A stretch of DNA of 64,000 nucleotides, taken from NCBI GenBank assembly GCA_000787465.1, contig JSYX01000031.1, positions 1-64,000 on the forward strand. Direction: 5' to 3'. The position numbers and the translations under genes are program-made. Positions 13,430-25,802 of this stretch are shown here, piece after piece; positions within the stretch are counted from its first letter, which is position 1, and every line of letters begins with the position of its first letter. The notes under the pieces are model-generated. The model was not told the origin of the DNA, did no database searches, and saw nothing but the letters and a program-made list of their open reading frames with translations. The DNA is from Thermomucor indicae-seudaticae (taxonomy: Eukaryota > Mucoromycota > Mucoromycetes > Mucorales > Lichtheimiaceae).

Positions 13430-15659
13430 ATGCGATACTTTTTGCTCAAGGCAGTCTATGGCCTTGCGGCAGCCTGTCTACTGTTACAACCATCAGCTAT
13501 ATATGGTCAAGCAGAAGACGACGATGACGGAGGAGGCGACGACGTTAGTCCGCTCATGACACCACCGCTACCGCCACTTCAGTCAAAATATGTTGCACCC
13601 AATGAACCTAAATACAATTATGCCGAAGTGCTTCACAAGAGCTACCTATTCTATCACGCGCAAAAATCGGGTATTTTACCTTATCAACGTATGGCGTGGC
13701 GCGGCGATTCATGCAAGGTGTGCGTCGGTGATTTCAATGAGGATTTATCGCGGGGTTGGTACGAGGCGGCGAATACAATGAAATGGGGCTTACCTTTTGG
13801 ATGGACGGCGACCCAACTGGCCTTTAACGTGGTGATTTTCGAGGATGCGATGAATTCCGTGGACGAGCTTGCAGAGGGCTTGGAGCTCTTGAAATGGGGT
13901 GCTGGTAAAGTATCATTATTAATAATTCCCCGAATCTACCACATACTTATTCTATGCAACTTTTAAGACTATCTGATGAATTGCCATCACAACGATACGC
14001 ATATTGTGGGTCAGCTGGGTACTTCGGCACTGGGTCCTATCTCGAAACAGATCGAACTGGACGTGGATTTCAATTACTGGGGACCACCTGAAGAGTACGA
14101 ACAATGGGTTCCGACGGGCTTACCGCACAAGGCGTACTATATCACACCCGACAACCCGTCCTCCGAGATTGTGGGCGAGTACAGTGCAGCCATGGCGGCG
14201 ATCTCGATCCCCTGGCGCAAGCACAACGCGACACTCGCCGACGATCTCGTGGACCGTGCCATCCGTCTTTACCGCTTCGCGACCGAGCATCCGGGCAGTT
14301 ACGTGACATCCAAGCACAATGCATACCAATGGGCGACGTTCTGGTACCCTTCCACGCGCTACGAAGACGAACTGGCCTGGAGCGCGGCCTGGATCTACGC
14401 CGCCACGCGCGACCCGACCTGGCTGGAGGAGGCCAAGAAATGGTACCAAGCGTGTGCGGATTCGTGGTACGAGTACTCGTGGGACGAAAAGGGAGCCGGT
14501 CTGCATGTCTTGTTGTATTCGTTGACCAAGGATCCGATGTTTTACAAGAACGCGATGGATTACTTTAACCAGTTTTTGCCGAGTCCACAACAAATTGTCA
14601 AGTTTACACCGCGCGGATTGGCTTATATTGAACACTGGGGATCGGTGGGTTATTCGGGCAATGTGGCCTTTTTGATGATGGCGTTTGCGAAGGCTGTGGG
14701 GTACGAGACGAACGAAGCTAAGGCGTTGACGACGTTTGCTATACAGCAAATCAATTATGCTTTGGGTGACTATGGATACAGCTGGGTGGTTGGGTAAGCA
14801 GCGATATGGAGTTGGCATGGAGGGCATATGAAACTGATCAAGTGACGGGATGATTGTGTTTTAGATTTGGTGATAATTACCCTACTAGACCTTATCACAA
14901 GTCATCCTACAACTCGTTTATTGATTATCCTATGCGCGGCGAATTCCAGGACAAGGTAGAAGAGGACTTTTCGGCTAGCAAGACGCCCCAACGGTTCATC
15001 CTTTATGGCGCGGTGGAAGGTGGACCCAATATAGACGACACTTGGCACGACGATCGGTCCAACTACGAGTACTCTGAAGTTACTCAGGATTACAATGCTG
15101 CATGGACAGGTAACGGAAACAGAAAAATTGATAAAGCCAGGCACAAACCTCCTTAATGTATATAAATAAATATCTAGGTGCTATTGCTGGACTGATTGAC
15201 TATTATGGCTGGGACAAATTTGAACCCTACACAGACTGTGGCCTCGACCTGGGGTGGTCGCATCCGAATGCAAGTGCTCCGCCTCAATGGCCTGAAGATG
15301 ACTGTTATCATACTTGCAACAAAGGATGTCCACGTGGCGAAATGAAATCGTCCTTTTCATGGCGTCTACTGATGGAACCTGACAAGTTGGATCAGAATCT
15401 GGAGATTCTTTATCCTGGACAAGGCAAGATACGTGCGGCGGCGGTGGATGGTCGGAAAGAAGAAGATCCCAGTGCATTCGACGCAAGCGATATGGGTCAT
15501 ATCAAAGAACAAGGATACAGAGATATACCATCATCTTCCTCTTCCTCCTCCTCCTCCTCTTATGCTTCTGCTTCTGCTGCTGATGCTTTTATCCTTACTG
15601 CTGGCAGTTTGGGCTTTTCCCTCCCTCTCCTGTTGCTTTCCTTCATGTTTTTGCTCTAA
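13430..15659 (+). CDS. GPI-anchored glycoside hydrolase family 9 protein with altered catalytic residues
   Basis: Four exons, 13430-13904, 13968-14793, 14865-15109 and 15178-15659, encode 675 residues. There is a signal peptide (residues 1-26), an acidic linker, a GH9 (alpha/alpha)6-barrel domain from about 60 to 535, a Ser-rich stretch and a hydrophobic C-terminal tail typical of GPI attachment. GH9 hallmarks are visible: MAWRGDSC, DLSRGWYEAANTMKWGLPFG, LLKWGADYLMNCHHN, GFGDNYPTRPYHKSSY and YSEVTQDYNAAWTG. The usual DLxGGWYDAGD pair, which activates the water, reads Glu112 and Asn115 here; the C-terminal catalytic Glu (E505) is kept; the PHHR motif reads PYHK. It is either a divergent glucanase or a non-catalytic cell-surface protein. 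GH9 enzymes normally cleave beta-1,4-glucans. The start is the first ATG before the signal peptide. Confidence 0.88.
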
Positions 15660-16172
15660 TAATATACCGTTCCGTGAAATAAAACGAAGAGTCTGGAACT
15701 GGCGGACTTTGAGGAACTTCTGCGGTTTGCCAAATGAAGAAAGCATAAGAAGTTTTATGCCAGATGCGAAATACGTGACAAGGAGAAAAGTTAAGGAGCA
15801 TGCAGGGTTGCAATGACAATTTTGGACCCAAGGTCTGGACACATGGATGGTAGATTCTTGGCCCGTTCCTTTTCTTTCGCCCTTTTTCCCCTCATGAGGC
15901 GGGGTTTTGGTATTGCCGGAAAACACCTCTTTGTCCCACACCTTGTTCTGATTGGTGTTCCCATATTTCCAAAGCGCCAAAAAAGAGATCGTCCTGTTGC
16001 AAGGAGCCACTGATATGAAGAAAAAAATAGACGTTTCTGCAGCACAGAATCCAAAAATGCATAGAAAGCTGGGATATAAAAATTGGGTTGTTGATCATTT
16101 TTTTCTTTTTTTTTCCCAACTTTTTTCTTTTTCCTTTCTTTTGTTTTCCTTTTTATTCTTTTCCTGTCCTTG
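15660..16172. other. Intergenic with long pyrimidine tract
   Basis: About 0.5 kb without a supported gene. A T/C-rich tract covers about 16095-16168 and ends at the ATG of the next gene, so it is probably its core promoter and leader. Confidence 0.5.
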
Positions 16173-17180
16173 ATGACGACGTTACTCACGTCGGCTATGA
16201 CTCCAGCAGCAGCTGCGGCATCTGGCAGCACATCAACAGCAGCAGGAACACCTACAGTAGTAGTCCGCGGCAAAAAACCATACAAGAGTTGGTTAAAGGA
16301 TGGCGTCAATGGGGGGCCTTCCTCAATGGATGTATTAGTGAATTGGCTTGCCGTTCGAGAAAATTATGCAAAATGGCGGGGAGGCGACAATAATAATACT
16401 GAACGTACACCGAAAAAGCTTTTACTTGAAGAAATCATTGATCAGATGCGGCAGGTTGGGATATACCATCGGCTCCCCAAAGACGTTGCCAGTAAGATTT
16501 CAACGCTGCAAAGTAACTATAGGACGGCACGCGAGTGGAATGAGACAGAAGGGAAAGCGCTACGACGAGCTGGCATGTCTGAATTTGTTATTCATGGTAA
16601 ATACTAGGCAGCCTGATATGACAACAAACCTTATACAAACACACACCTCTAAATAGACGAGATCTTGAAACGATTTCCGTACTGGGATGCCCTTCATGAA
16701 AGTTTCGGTCAGTTTCGGTCTTCGCCACCTCCAGATCCCATGTCCATCAGCAGCATCATGGATGATGATAACGATATAAAGGAGGAAGATAACAACAACC
16801 AGAGCAATCATACCCATCGACGCCGCAGCCGCGAAGAAGAAATCACACCACCACCTCCTCCAAGACGCCGACGACTTAGTGACAGCCATATCATGACAAA
16901 CAACGGGCACATGAAACGCTTTACATGTGCCGCAGCCAATGGTACTTCCCGGATGGAAGAACAAGACGCCCTCGTCGAGTCCACCTTGCAGGAAGCAGGC
17001 CGTATGAAACGATCACGAGACATGCTTAATTTTCTGCGCGAGAAAAGAGTCGAGCGCGAACAGCTATTGATCGAAAAGGAAAGAACACGCAGGATCCGTG
17101 CCAAAGCCGAACTGGTCAGGAACCTTGTCGATGCAGGATTCTCAAAAGAAGAAATTGCCGAACAACTTCAATCTCTCTAA
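16173..17180 (+). CDS. Myb/SANT-like domain protein (putative DNA-binding)
   Basis: Two exons, 16173-16596 and 16657-17180, encode 315 residues. After an Ala/Thr-rich start, residues about 30-130 have the layout of a Myb/SANT-like domain of the type found in plant and fungal transposon-derived proteins: SWLKDGVNGG, VLVNWLAVRENYAKWRGG, EEIIDQMRQVGI, ISTLQSNYRTAREWNETEG. The middle is acidic and Asn-rich, with Arg clusters (RRRSREEE, PPPPPRRRRLSD) that could serve as a nuclear signal. Residues 240-310 are a charged coiled coil. A DNA-binding or chromatin role is inferred from the fold only. Similar proteins appear in many copies in Mucoromycota, often as domesticated transposon parts. Confidence 0.72.
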
Positions 17181-20100
17181 ATGCTTCTTTCTGTGTGTGT
17201 AATATTTTTGCTTCTCTTTTTCTCCCTTCCCTCCCATGATGTATACAAGTTATATATGCTCTCTTTTCGTAATTGTCATAGCAAGAATTAATGAGAATGC
17301 TTTGTTTTCCTAGTATGTGAGAAAGCTTTCTTTTTTTCTGTCGTGATCAATGATGTTCCAGAATTTGTCACCAAGCTTTTTACAGGACAGAAATGGTCGC
17401 GTGATCCATGCATTTTCTAGAACGGCCCGCCCCAAAACGAAGTAGCACCGACCGGAAAAGGAAGCCGAGAGAGAGAACTCGTGACTCTTTGGGAAGCATT
17501 TCTGCACTTGGCTTTTCCAATGGGAAGTAGCCAAAAGGCAGAAGGTTTCTGAAATGTTCACCGACTGGGGCCAAATCACTCTTGAACAATGTTGCGGTCT
17601 TTGGCATTAACTACTTCCTTCTAGTGCATTTTGAAGCTTCGCCTTAGCTTTTGTGATCCTGCATTCCAGATCAAGGTGCGCCTGCATTATTACAGGATTG
17701 GCTGCATAGCGTTGGCGGTCATTGAGCCCACGATCAACACGGGACATTCCACTCCTTGGAAAAGAATCATTTGAGAAAAAACATAAAGCGTGCGTACTAA
17801 CAAATAGTCATTTTGTACATTTACACGTTACGACACTCGGTCTCTCTGCTCTTCTCTTTCGTTGAAAATTAACATTCCAATCGCGAATAAAGCTTCTACC
17901 AATCATAGCGGGCCTCTTTCCGTAACGACAATCTCTTGCGTGGGTCTAAAGCCTTGATGATCAATTTTCTATGCAGCTTTAGAAACTGAAGATCGGTATG
18001 CAGATAATATGCATGAGCTTAACGCCTCGGCAGCAACATTTTCTCGTGCATGAACCAGACAAGGAAAAAAGGGTCGCCAACACAGGGATCGTAAGCAAGT
18101 GATAAACGTGCACTGCATATCACTGTCTATTGTCCCACATTCTATTGGACTGTGAGGGAAAGGGGGCCGCCACTGTAAGGCCATGTCAGAGCACGCCAAG
18201 CAGAATCGGCACATGTTTCAGCGAACTTTAGACTTGGCCTTGATCGGTCTCCCTATTGAGTATCGTTCCATCGATAAACAGCTAATTTTAGTTCCTATAC
18301 ATACTGTGTTCTTTGGCCATCAATAGCTCATTATTCCCATCGATATTCTCGATGCGATCTGCATACAAGGCGATCCCGAAAAAGGAGGAACTGAGAACGC
18401 ACGCAGCGTTATTAAACGTGTTTCAATGCAAGTCGCGCAAAATGGCATATGAGCCGGCGTGGACGCACGCACCCTTGTTCCTGACGCTGCGCTCAAGCGA
18501 CTTAACGGGATCCGCCAATTTTTGTGCTCTTTATATAAAAGCTTATTTTTAAAACTTTTCCATAACGCACTCGGTGTGTCGATCGCGCGAATCTTTCTCG
18601 TTGGAATTGCGCCCACGGCATTCTGGCATCGCAAACGATTTGCTGCAGGAGTTCAGTAACCAGATTTACGAGTGTTCTCAGTGCTATAAGCAGAAGAAAC
18701 GTGAAACCACGTACTCCAGTTTACGGAGTTTCGCAACTTCACACATGAACTTTCTGCACATTGTGCTATGCTTCCAATCATCCTCTAATCTCTTGGATAA
18801 AGAATAACACTAAAGAGATTACCGATGTTATACAAGGCAGCAATTGGTGCCTTCGAATGAAAGCTATTCTTAAATGCGGATGCTTAGACATTTAGAAGGC
18901 GAAAAATGAAAGTACATTCCTCGTCATTAATGCTTAGACAACCGAAATTCATAAATCTTGATCTAGTGGAACCTTTCCCGTGCATAACTTTTAAACAACC
19001 ATTTCTCTCATGTTGCGCGCAAACTTAAACTATTTAAAGAAAGTCTTAAGGCAAAAGCTATCTTATTGCTCTATTCTTTTGCCCTGCTGCCCCAATATGA
19101 TCCGCTTACCGGCGGCGAGCAACAGTGAACATGCGAAATATATCTGAACTATGAGTTGCTCCTCCTGAGCTATAAATCCTTGAGTGTATCCTTCTGACCG
19201 TACCTTCTTGTATCATACGCTGTAGCATCGCAAGAGCTTTGATTTCCTCTTCTATTGTCGCCGACCCAGAGTAATCTACTTTCCCCCTGAAAGCCCTCAT
19301 TCGGAGAGACTTTTGAGCTCTTCTCTTCTGAAACGATTACGTGAGCTTTTATTTAGTTCGTTCTAAGGGTATTATAACCAAAGGGTGTCCCGATTCGTAA
19401 TCGCGTCCGTCCTTTTTCTTGCGTTGCCCAGCTATCTTGACCTATTTAGCGTGTAGTGTTGGATCTTCTCCATAACGAAATTCACGAAACTAAGTAACTT
19501 GTATAACAGCGACCAAGCAGATCATGCGATACAATTTGGCAAGCTTCTTGGGCAAAGCATCACAGTTACTGCCCCCCCTGAAACTAATATCGAAATAACG
19601 ATTGCTTTTTCGGATGTAGCTCGTCAGGTTTTCTCGATCCATATAAGATCCTTCTCGGAACAAACAAGAGGGAAGTCGGTACTGTGTATCAATGCCCTGG
19701 TTTTGCTGCAGCAACATACATATAAGGAAAGAGTCTCTAAACATGTGCCGTATTCTCACCATCGCCACGGACCTGAACATGACGTTTGCTTGGATTGTGA
19801 ACCGCATAGACTCCAAGTCGACTTAACCATGACCTAAAGACTCGAACTGTTTAAATGGTATGGTACATGTTCGCCGATACTGCTATGCTGTTGCGTTGCA
19901 AAGATAATTGCTCATTGCCACCGAATGTAATAGTAAGCAACTACGTGTAATGATTTCAGGAAAACAATGCTTTGTGATCTCAGATTTGGCGATTTCTTCT
20001 ACATAAAAAAAGTATCGAATGCAACTTTTCCGCATACCTCTACATACACGATTTCGGCGACGACTGCGAAAGCGGTTTGCGTGTACTGGCCACCACACTA

Positions 20101-20869
20101 CTTTGGGCAAATTATTGCTTGGACCACGAATCAAAAGGAAGAACGAGAGAAGAAGGAGCGTCTCTGAAGGATATAAAACGCATACAAAAATACCTGACGA
20201 CGAGCCTGTGCGTTATGTTTCTGCTACGACCGCTTAGCAGAGCTGTACAAACTGTGTTGCGATCGTCGCTCCAGACAAGTATATGCACCGATCTCTCTGC
20301 TGCTTTAGCAGGATTTTTGGCTTGCTTTGCTGTCGTAATACAATTTGTCTCTACTGTCGTCTCTATGAACATCGACATTAAAGGGTAAGGTCCTTGCATC
20401 AATTAATCTTTTGTTCCTTTTTATCTTTCCATGTAGAGCCGTTGGAGTGTGTCACAAGGATTCGACGGAATAAAATAACGGCAGGCTTGACTTGCGTGTC
20501 CCCTTTTCTGCGTCACATTCCAGTCCTGCGCCGTTTCCCGGTGTATCTTGAGACAGAGACCGATACGGTCGTCTTCTTTCACTCCTTTGTGGTGTTTATG
20601 CAATCAACAGCAATTGCGAGGTACCATTTTGCTTTAGCTGCATCGAATAATGCTAATTTTGGACGGCTGTTTCTATAACAGCATTAATTATGTTGTTCCT
20701 GAAATAATTTAAAAGCGGGAACGCCTCTTAATTGATATTTGTTGTTTTCCTAAACGAGCATTGTGACATAATATGCACCGGAAATATGATCAAACAACTG
20801 ATTTCCCGTCAAAGTCACTGCAAGGCAACTTTTCATGTGTCACAGATAACATACAGACGCGATTACGCT

Positions 20870-21240
20870 TTCCATGAAAGCGATAGTTAGCTTTACAGAA
20901 TGCATCTTTGAAGTCCACCTGGTAATGCAGTAGATCCTCTCTTTTCGATATACCAATCTTCAACTTCGATTGTCAGCTATAACAGCGTTATACCTTATTT
21001 TTCCCGTGGGCTTGAATGCACGAGATGTCACATGGCCGGGTGATGGTTGTATATTGGACAAGTTTGTTTGTCAGTGTAGTTATGCTTTTGGCCTTGAAGG
21101 TTTGCCCTTTATCGTCAAAGAAAAGGATGCAAACCGATTTTGTATGTCTTTTTGACGAGCACTTCAGTTTGATCTAACCAGAAACCAAATGATTTTTTGC
21201 TTTTCAAAGATGGTTCATTTCCCGTCGACACTCTTAGTAC
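20870..21240 (+). repeat. Left segment of segmental duplication (partner at 27930-28345)
   Basis: Several blocks match the partner in the same order: TTTACAGAATGCATC versus TTTACAAGATACTTC, AAGTCCACCTGGTAATGC versus AAGTCCAGCTGATAATGC, and TTTTTGACGAGCACTTCAG versus GTTTTGACGAGCGCGTCAG. By eye the copies are roughly 70 percent alike, so the duplication is old. Confidence 0.7.
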
Positions 21241-21698
21241 GTTTTTAAGTAAAAGCAATTTTTAAATGTTCCTCCGTTTCGTTGGGTGCTAGTTCTTGTA
21301 TTCAACTATGTTATGCAAGTATGTTCCACCAAGCCTTGGGAATTTGGAGGGTCTAGGAACTGTGCAGGCATAGGCTGAAACGCATTGAAACTAAAGGGCG
21401 AAATGAATGAGATGCGTAACGAAGGCGCATTGATAAAGCGTGCGCGAAAAGAAAATTTATGTCAATAGGATCTGGCGCTTCTCCATAGAAAGGAAGCCCC
21501 TGTGTTCCTCCTCTATATCACGGTCCTTTTTTAACACCACGACATGCTGACTTGGTTGCACAAAAGCCGGTGCAGCTTTACAAACAGCATGGAACATGCG
21601 CTATGACGTGTAAAGTCATGCGTTTTTGGTTAATTGGTAACGCATAACAAATAAGCAGGGAGGCTCCTGGTCTCCTGCGTCAAAGTATCTCTTTCAGA

Positions 21699-21706
21699 TA
21701 TAAAAA
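21699..21706 (+). promoter_or_regulatory. TATA box of EXO1-like copy 1
   Basis: TATAAAAA lies 174 bp before the ATG. The same box with the flank GGCT and a following CTCGC(A/G)CG block stands 176 bp before the ATG of copy 2, so the promoter was duplicated with the gene and has kept its spacing. Confidence 0.6.
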
Positions 21707-21872
21707 GGCTGTTTAACTCGCACGCCCCTATAGCGTCACTTTCCCCTGTTCTATCTCTTTTTTCTTGCTTTTTTCTGTCCTCTTGCCTTCGTCGTCTTTT
21801 CTGCGTTGTTATCAGCAATTACTCCATTTCGAACAGCGATTACATTTTCAATATTTTTTTATACTTTTTGTC

Positions 21873-23710
21873 ATGGGCGTCTCCGGATTGTTTGGTCTTG
21901 TCAAATCCGTACACCAGCAGGTGCATATAAGTGAATACGCGGGCAAGACCGTGGCGGTGGATGGCAACATCTGGCTGTATAAGGGCGCGTTTGCGTGCGC
22001 TCTTGACTTGGCGCTCCAGAAGGAGACCGAAAGGTAATTTTAGTTGTCTTTTTTTGGTTACCTTGGCTGATTCATAGACACAAATCTACCCCAGGTATGT
22101 TGAGTACTTCGTCCGACAATTCCAGATGTTAGAGTTTTACGGGGTTATCCCGTATATCGTGTTTAATGGTGCGCCGTTGCCCAGCAAGGGGGTTACGCAC
22201 GCGGAACGGGAGAGGTACCTCAAATCCGGAGCAGTTACTTCCATACAACAGGATGATCTCATTTTGCCTCGTTATATATAGACGCCGCGAGGACGCCAAG
22301 GCGAAAGGTCGCGAGTTCCTGGCCGTCGGGAAACAACGAGAAGCGGAGACGTGGTTTCGGCGCGCTGTAGAAGTGACGCCCGCCATGGTGGAAAAAGTGA
22401 AGAAGGTAAAGCAAAACGGATTTCGTATCCTTTTGTTTCGTTTTCGCACTAAGCAGCCTGCGTATATACAGGCCTTGGACGAAAAGAAGGTCAAGAATAT
22501 CATTGCGCCTTACGAGGCTGACGCCCAGTTGGCATACTTGATGAAGACGAACCGCGCCGACGCCTTTATCACAGAAGACTCTGACTTGCTTGTGTTTGGC
22601 TGCCATACCGTGATATTCAAGATGGACAACTATGGCGACGGTATCAGGATTCGGCTACGCGACCTGACCTCTGCGAAAGAGATAGACTTGCGCAACTGGG
22701 ACGAAAAGGCGATTAGGCATCTTTGCATTTTCACCGGTTGCGATTACCTGCCGTCGCTACCTCGCATCGGCCTGAAAGTAGCCCATAAGCTACTGAAGAA
22801 GTTTCGCACCGCTGAAACCGTCCTGCAGCGCTTCAAGATACAAGGCAGGTTCAAGCACGCCCCTGACTATGGACAGGACTTCAAGCGTGCAGATCAAGCC
22901 TTTTTATATCAGTATGTTTATGACCCGGACATCAAGCAACAGGTCCATCTTAACATCCTTCCCGCCGACATCCGCCTCGAGTTTCTGGACTTCCTTGGCA
23001 CTGATGGCCACACCCACAACGATGCGTCGGCTACTAGTGATCGCAACAATAGTCAGCAGCAGCAGCCTGCGAGTCCTGCTTCTTCGACTGGTACCAACGC
23101 GCCATCTCCTTCTTCGGACTGTGGCCTTGCTGGACCAAGTAGCATGTCAAGCGGCAGTCAGCAGCAGTCTGAGAGTGCTGATACTTCGGCCGATACCCCC
23201 GTACCACCTCCTTCTACCAGCTGTTACCTTGCTGGATTAGGTAACACGTCAAGCGACAGTCAGCAGCAACCCACGAGTCTTGCATCCTCGACGGATACTT
23301 TCGCATCATTTTCTTCCGACAGTTACCTTGCTGGATCAAGTGACGCGTCAAGCGAAAAGTCGACTGCTTCGCTTACCACGGGATCTCAATTTTCATCTTC
23401 TTCGGGTGCCGCGTCAGACGAAAGGTTCCTGCGCTCGCTTTCACCCATTCCAGCTAGACCTCAAGCTTTGCCTTTGAGTGAGGATACCGAGGATAATAAA
23501 GGGAAAAAAGAAAGTTGGAAAGCAACAGCCAAGAGGACAGTTCGGTTTCCGTTGGTTGTTCGACCAGCAGCGACGGGAAAAAGCGAAAGCTTGAGAATAC
23601 CGTGGACGAGGATACTAGGTCAGCGGGCGGATTACCACCAGGGGACGAAAGTGTGCCAAGAGTTTCTAGACTTGGGCCGCCTAGGAAGATCGGTCCGCGC
23701 CAAAAGCTGA
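21873..23710 (+). CDS. EXO1-family nuclease, copy 1: D78N and damaged C-terminus
   Basis: Exons 21873-22033, 22095-22214, 22282-22405 and 22472-23710 encode 547 residues. The XPG-N region opens MGVSGLFGLVKSVHQQVH with AVDGNIWLYKGAFACA; the XPG-I region has IAPYEADAQLAYL and ITEDSDLLVFGC; GCDYLPSLPRIGLKVAHKLL is the helix-hairpin-helix. This is Exonuclease 1, the 5'-3' nuclease of mismatch repair and end resection. Metal ligands D30, E150, D152, D171, D173 and D226 are present, but the Asp of VFDG is Asn78 (codon AAT, 22165-22167). Compared with copy 2 it lacks roughly 0.4 kb of tail and then reads in a shifted frame from about 23500 to the stop. The tail motif ARLGPPRKIGPRQKL survives only in another frame. 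It is probably a decaying or repurposed paralogue. Ser/Gln-rich repeats fill the region after residue 300. Confidence 0.8.
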
Positions 23711-25496
23711 CGGCTCAAGAAATATTTGAAAGATTTAACGGCTCAGTCGTGGGCCTCCTTCTACGTAGAAGTATCGGTGAATGTCCAAATATCGTGCTTG
23801 TGTGCACCCCTTCCTCTCGTTTCGTGATTTGCACGAAGTATTTTTCATCTTTCCTTTCACCATAAACGTTTTATTCCTTCGATTTACACCTTTTTTTGCT
23901 GTGCGATCCGGAAGTATTCATGGAAGCTTTGTTTTTTGTGTCTTGTATACTTTGGTTTGGCTTGCATTGATGTAAGTATGTGGGCTCGAATAGATTTGCA
24001 GTGTTGCTCCAAACTTTGCTGATCCCCATCGTACATACACCAGTCGATGCGTATGACGTCTTAGTACGTGCAATCGGTCAACATTTCGAGCCTAAGCCTA
24101 CGTAGACAAAACGTAATCATTCCGTCTTCATGTTCCACCTCAATTATAATTGAAATCATTAGCCGTGCGGGGCCGCCATCAGCTTCTTCTACTCGACACT
24201 TCTGAGCTTTCACCTTTCATAATGCTGCATTCTATTGTGGTATAGTCGCGCCATTACCTCTGCATAGAGAAGTCTACTTTACGAGGAGTGCCCGTTATGC
24301 CGTCGTAACTTTGCCTGTCTTAGTTGAGCAATATCAAACCGAGACTTACCCGTCTGTCTTTCGTCATGACTGCCTCGCTTATGTTGTATCACCATGCCAT
24401 TTGATTGCATTGGCGATATTGCTGCATCTGCTGAAAACGTGCGAACATCATCTCGGAATTTTATTGCCGCCGATGCTCGAGTTCTCTAATTCAGTGCGCC
24501 ACCGCAAGCCATGCGGCCATTCCGTCCACAGACCTCCTACAGCCTCCACCCCCAGATGAAACTTCTGCCCAAATGAGGCTCGGGCCTCTTCTGGTAAGGA
24601 AATCGAAAATTTGCGGCTTGCCGCCTTAGTCGAGCATCCACCGTCCGCGCATGACCTAGACATCATTGCACCCCCTTCCGGTCAAAAGATCATGTGCCTA
24701 AGCGACGGAGGAACCGCTTTATCCTTTCCAAAGATCAATTAAAAGTAATGATTCGGTATCGTATATCCTTTCTATTGTCCTCATTGTTTTTGTTTATTTA
24801 ATCAATTTATGCATGGTTCATACGCTTTGTAGATTAACCCAAAGCCAGGCGTCTCTACGGCTTCCGAAGGCCGCCTAGGCTGCATTACGAACCACTATAA
24901 CTGCAAGCATCGCATCTATATCCTGATCAAATGGGTCTGTCGTGCCTATGTCGTTCTCCACAGAGAAAAAAACCTTTGTTCACGCTCGCTGTAGTTGAAA
25001 TCTCCTCTAGTCGCAGTCGGAGAAGAAACAAACAACTGTTGATGCAACATGTTGATTCATTAAGTTCCTCATCATGGATTATTCACCCAGAAGCAGGATA
25101 CGCGACACTAGTTTGCTCATGATGCAAGGAGAAAAGTATCTGTATTCTATTTAGAAAGTGCGGAAAATAGCACCACGGAAATAAATTCAGGTCTTTTCCA
25201 TCCTCCATCTGTTAGTCCCTTTTCCAAGTTTCCTGCAATTTAAAAAGGATACAATAGCATTTTCTCGATCATACCCAAAAATCTAGCTACTTAGCCTTAA
25301 CCTTAACTTCACGCTGTTGCTAGGCAACATGCTATTAGAAAAGCATATCGAAAATAGCGGATGCGAGGAAAACAAGGAGGTCGGTTATTGCTGCTACCGA
25401 CAGTCTAATTTTGTGAGTATTTTATTCCTTAATGTCGTTCTTGCATGAAATAGTGACAAAAGAGAATATAGGTACTTTTCGTTGACACTCTTCTGA
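23711..25496. other. Gene-poor stretch after EXO1-like copy 1
   Basis: To about 23870 it is still homologous to the 3' flank of copy 2. The rest has only short ORFs (for example 24311-24559) without a recognised domain. Confidence 0.45.
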
Positions 25497-25802
25497 ATGA
25501 TTAGGCACCTCCGCTGCGTGCGCCTCCTTTCGAGCCTGAAGGACAGGAAGAAAAAAGACGGAAGCAAGGATCCTCGTCTAGCTGGGGCGATAAACGCAGT
25601 TTCGCGGTGTAATGTACCTACCGCTGGTAGAAACGACGACTTGGAGACGAAGCTGAAGAATTTCATAAGAAACGAACTAGACAAGGCCCGAAAAGAATGG
25701 GAGCATGAATTCCAAGAAGAGCGTGAGAAGCGTGTAAAGCTAGAAGAGCTAGTTAGCACCTTGGCAGAACAGGTGGAGCAGCTTCAGGCAGGGCTTTTAT
25801 AA
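25497..25802 (+). CDS. Possible small coiled-coil protein
   Basis: An ATG frame of 101 codons ends in a convincing charged coiled coil (NDDLETKLKNFIRNELDK, then EELVSTLAEQVEQLQ). The first 40 codons look less like coding sequence. In another frame, just after an acceptor-like tag at about 25504, a Pro/Glu-rich peptide is open for 35 codons (APPLRAPPFEPEGQEEKRR), so the true structure may be two exons. No family is recognised. The ORF ends next to, and slightly overlaps, the opposing Tc1/mariner remnant. Confidence 0.35.
   Translation: MIRHLRCVRLLSSLKDRKKKDGSKDPRLAGAINAVSRCNVPTAGRNDDLETKLKNFIRNELDKARKEWEHEFQEEREKRVKLEELVSTLAEQVEQLQAGLL

Larger units (their letters stand above)
17181..21872. 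other. 4.7 kb gene-poor stretch, left arm of a segmental duplication at its right end
   Basis: No ORF here (all under about 112 codons) matches a family I know, and none can be spliced into a plausible protein. From about 20870 rightward the sequence is related to about 27930 onward, and from about 21340 to about 29930 onward (see the duplication entries). The last 180 bp are the promoter and pyrimidine-rich leader of the first EXO1-like gene. Confidence 0.5.

Noticed and set aside
14120..14827. 235-codon minus ORF
   Set aside because: Shadow of GH9 exon 2.
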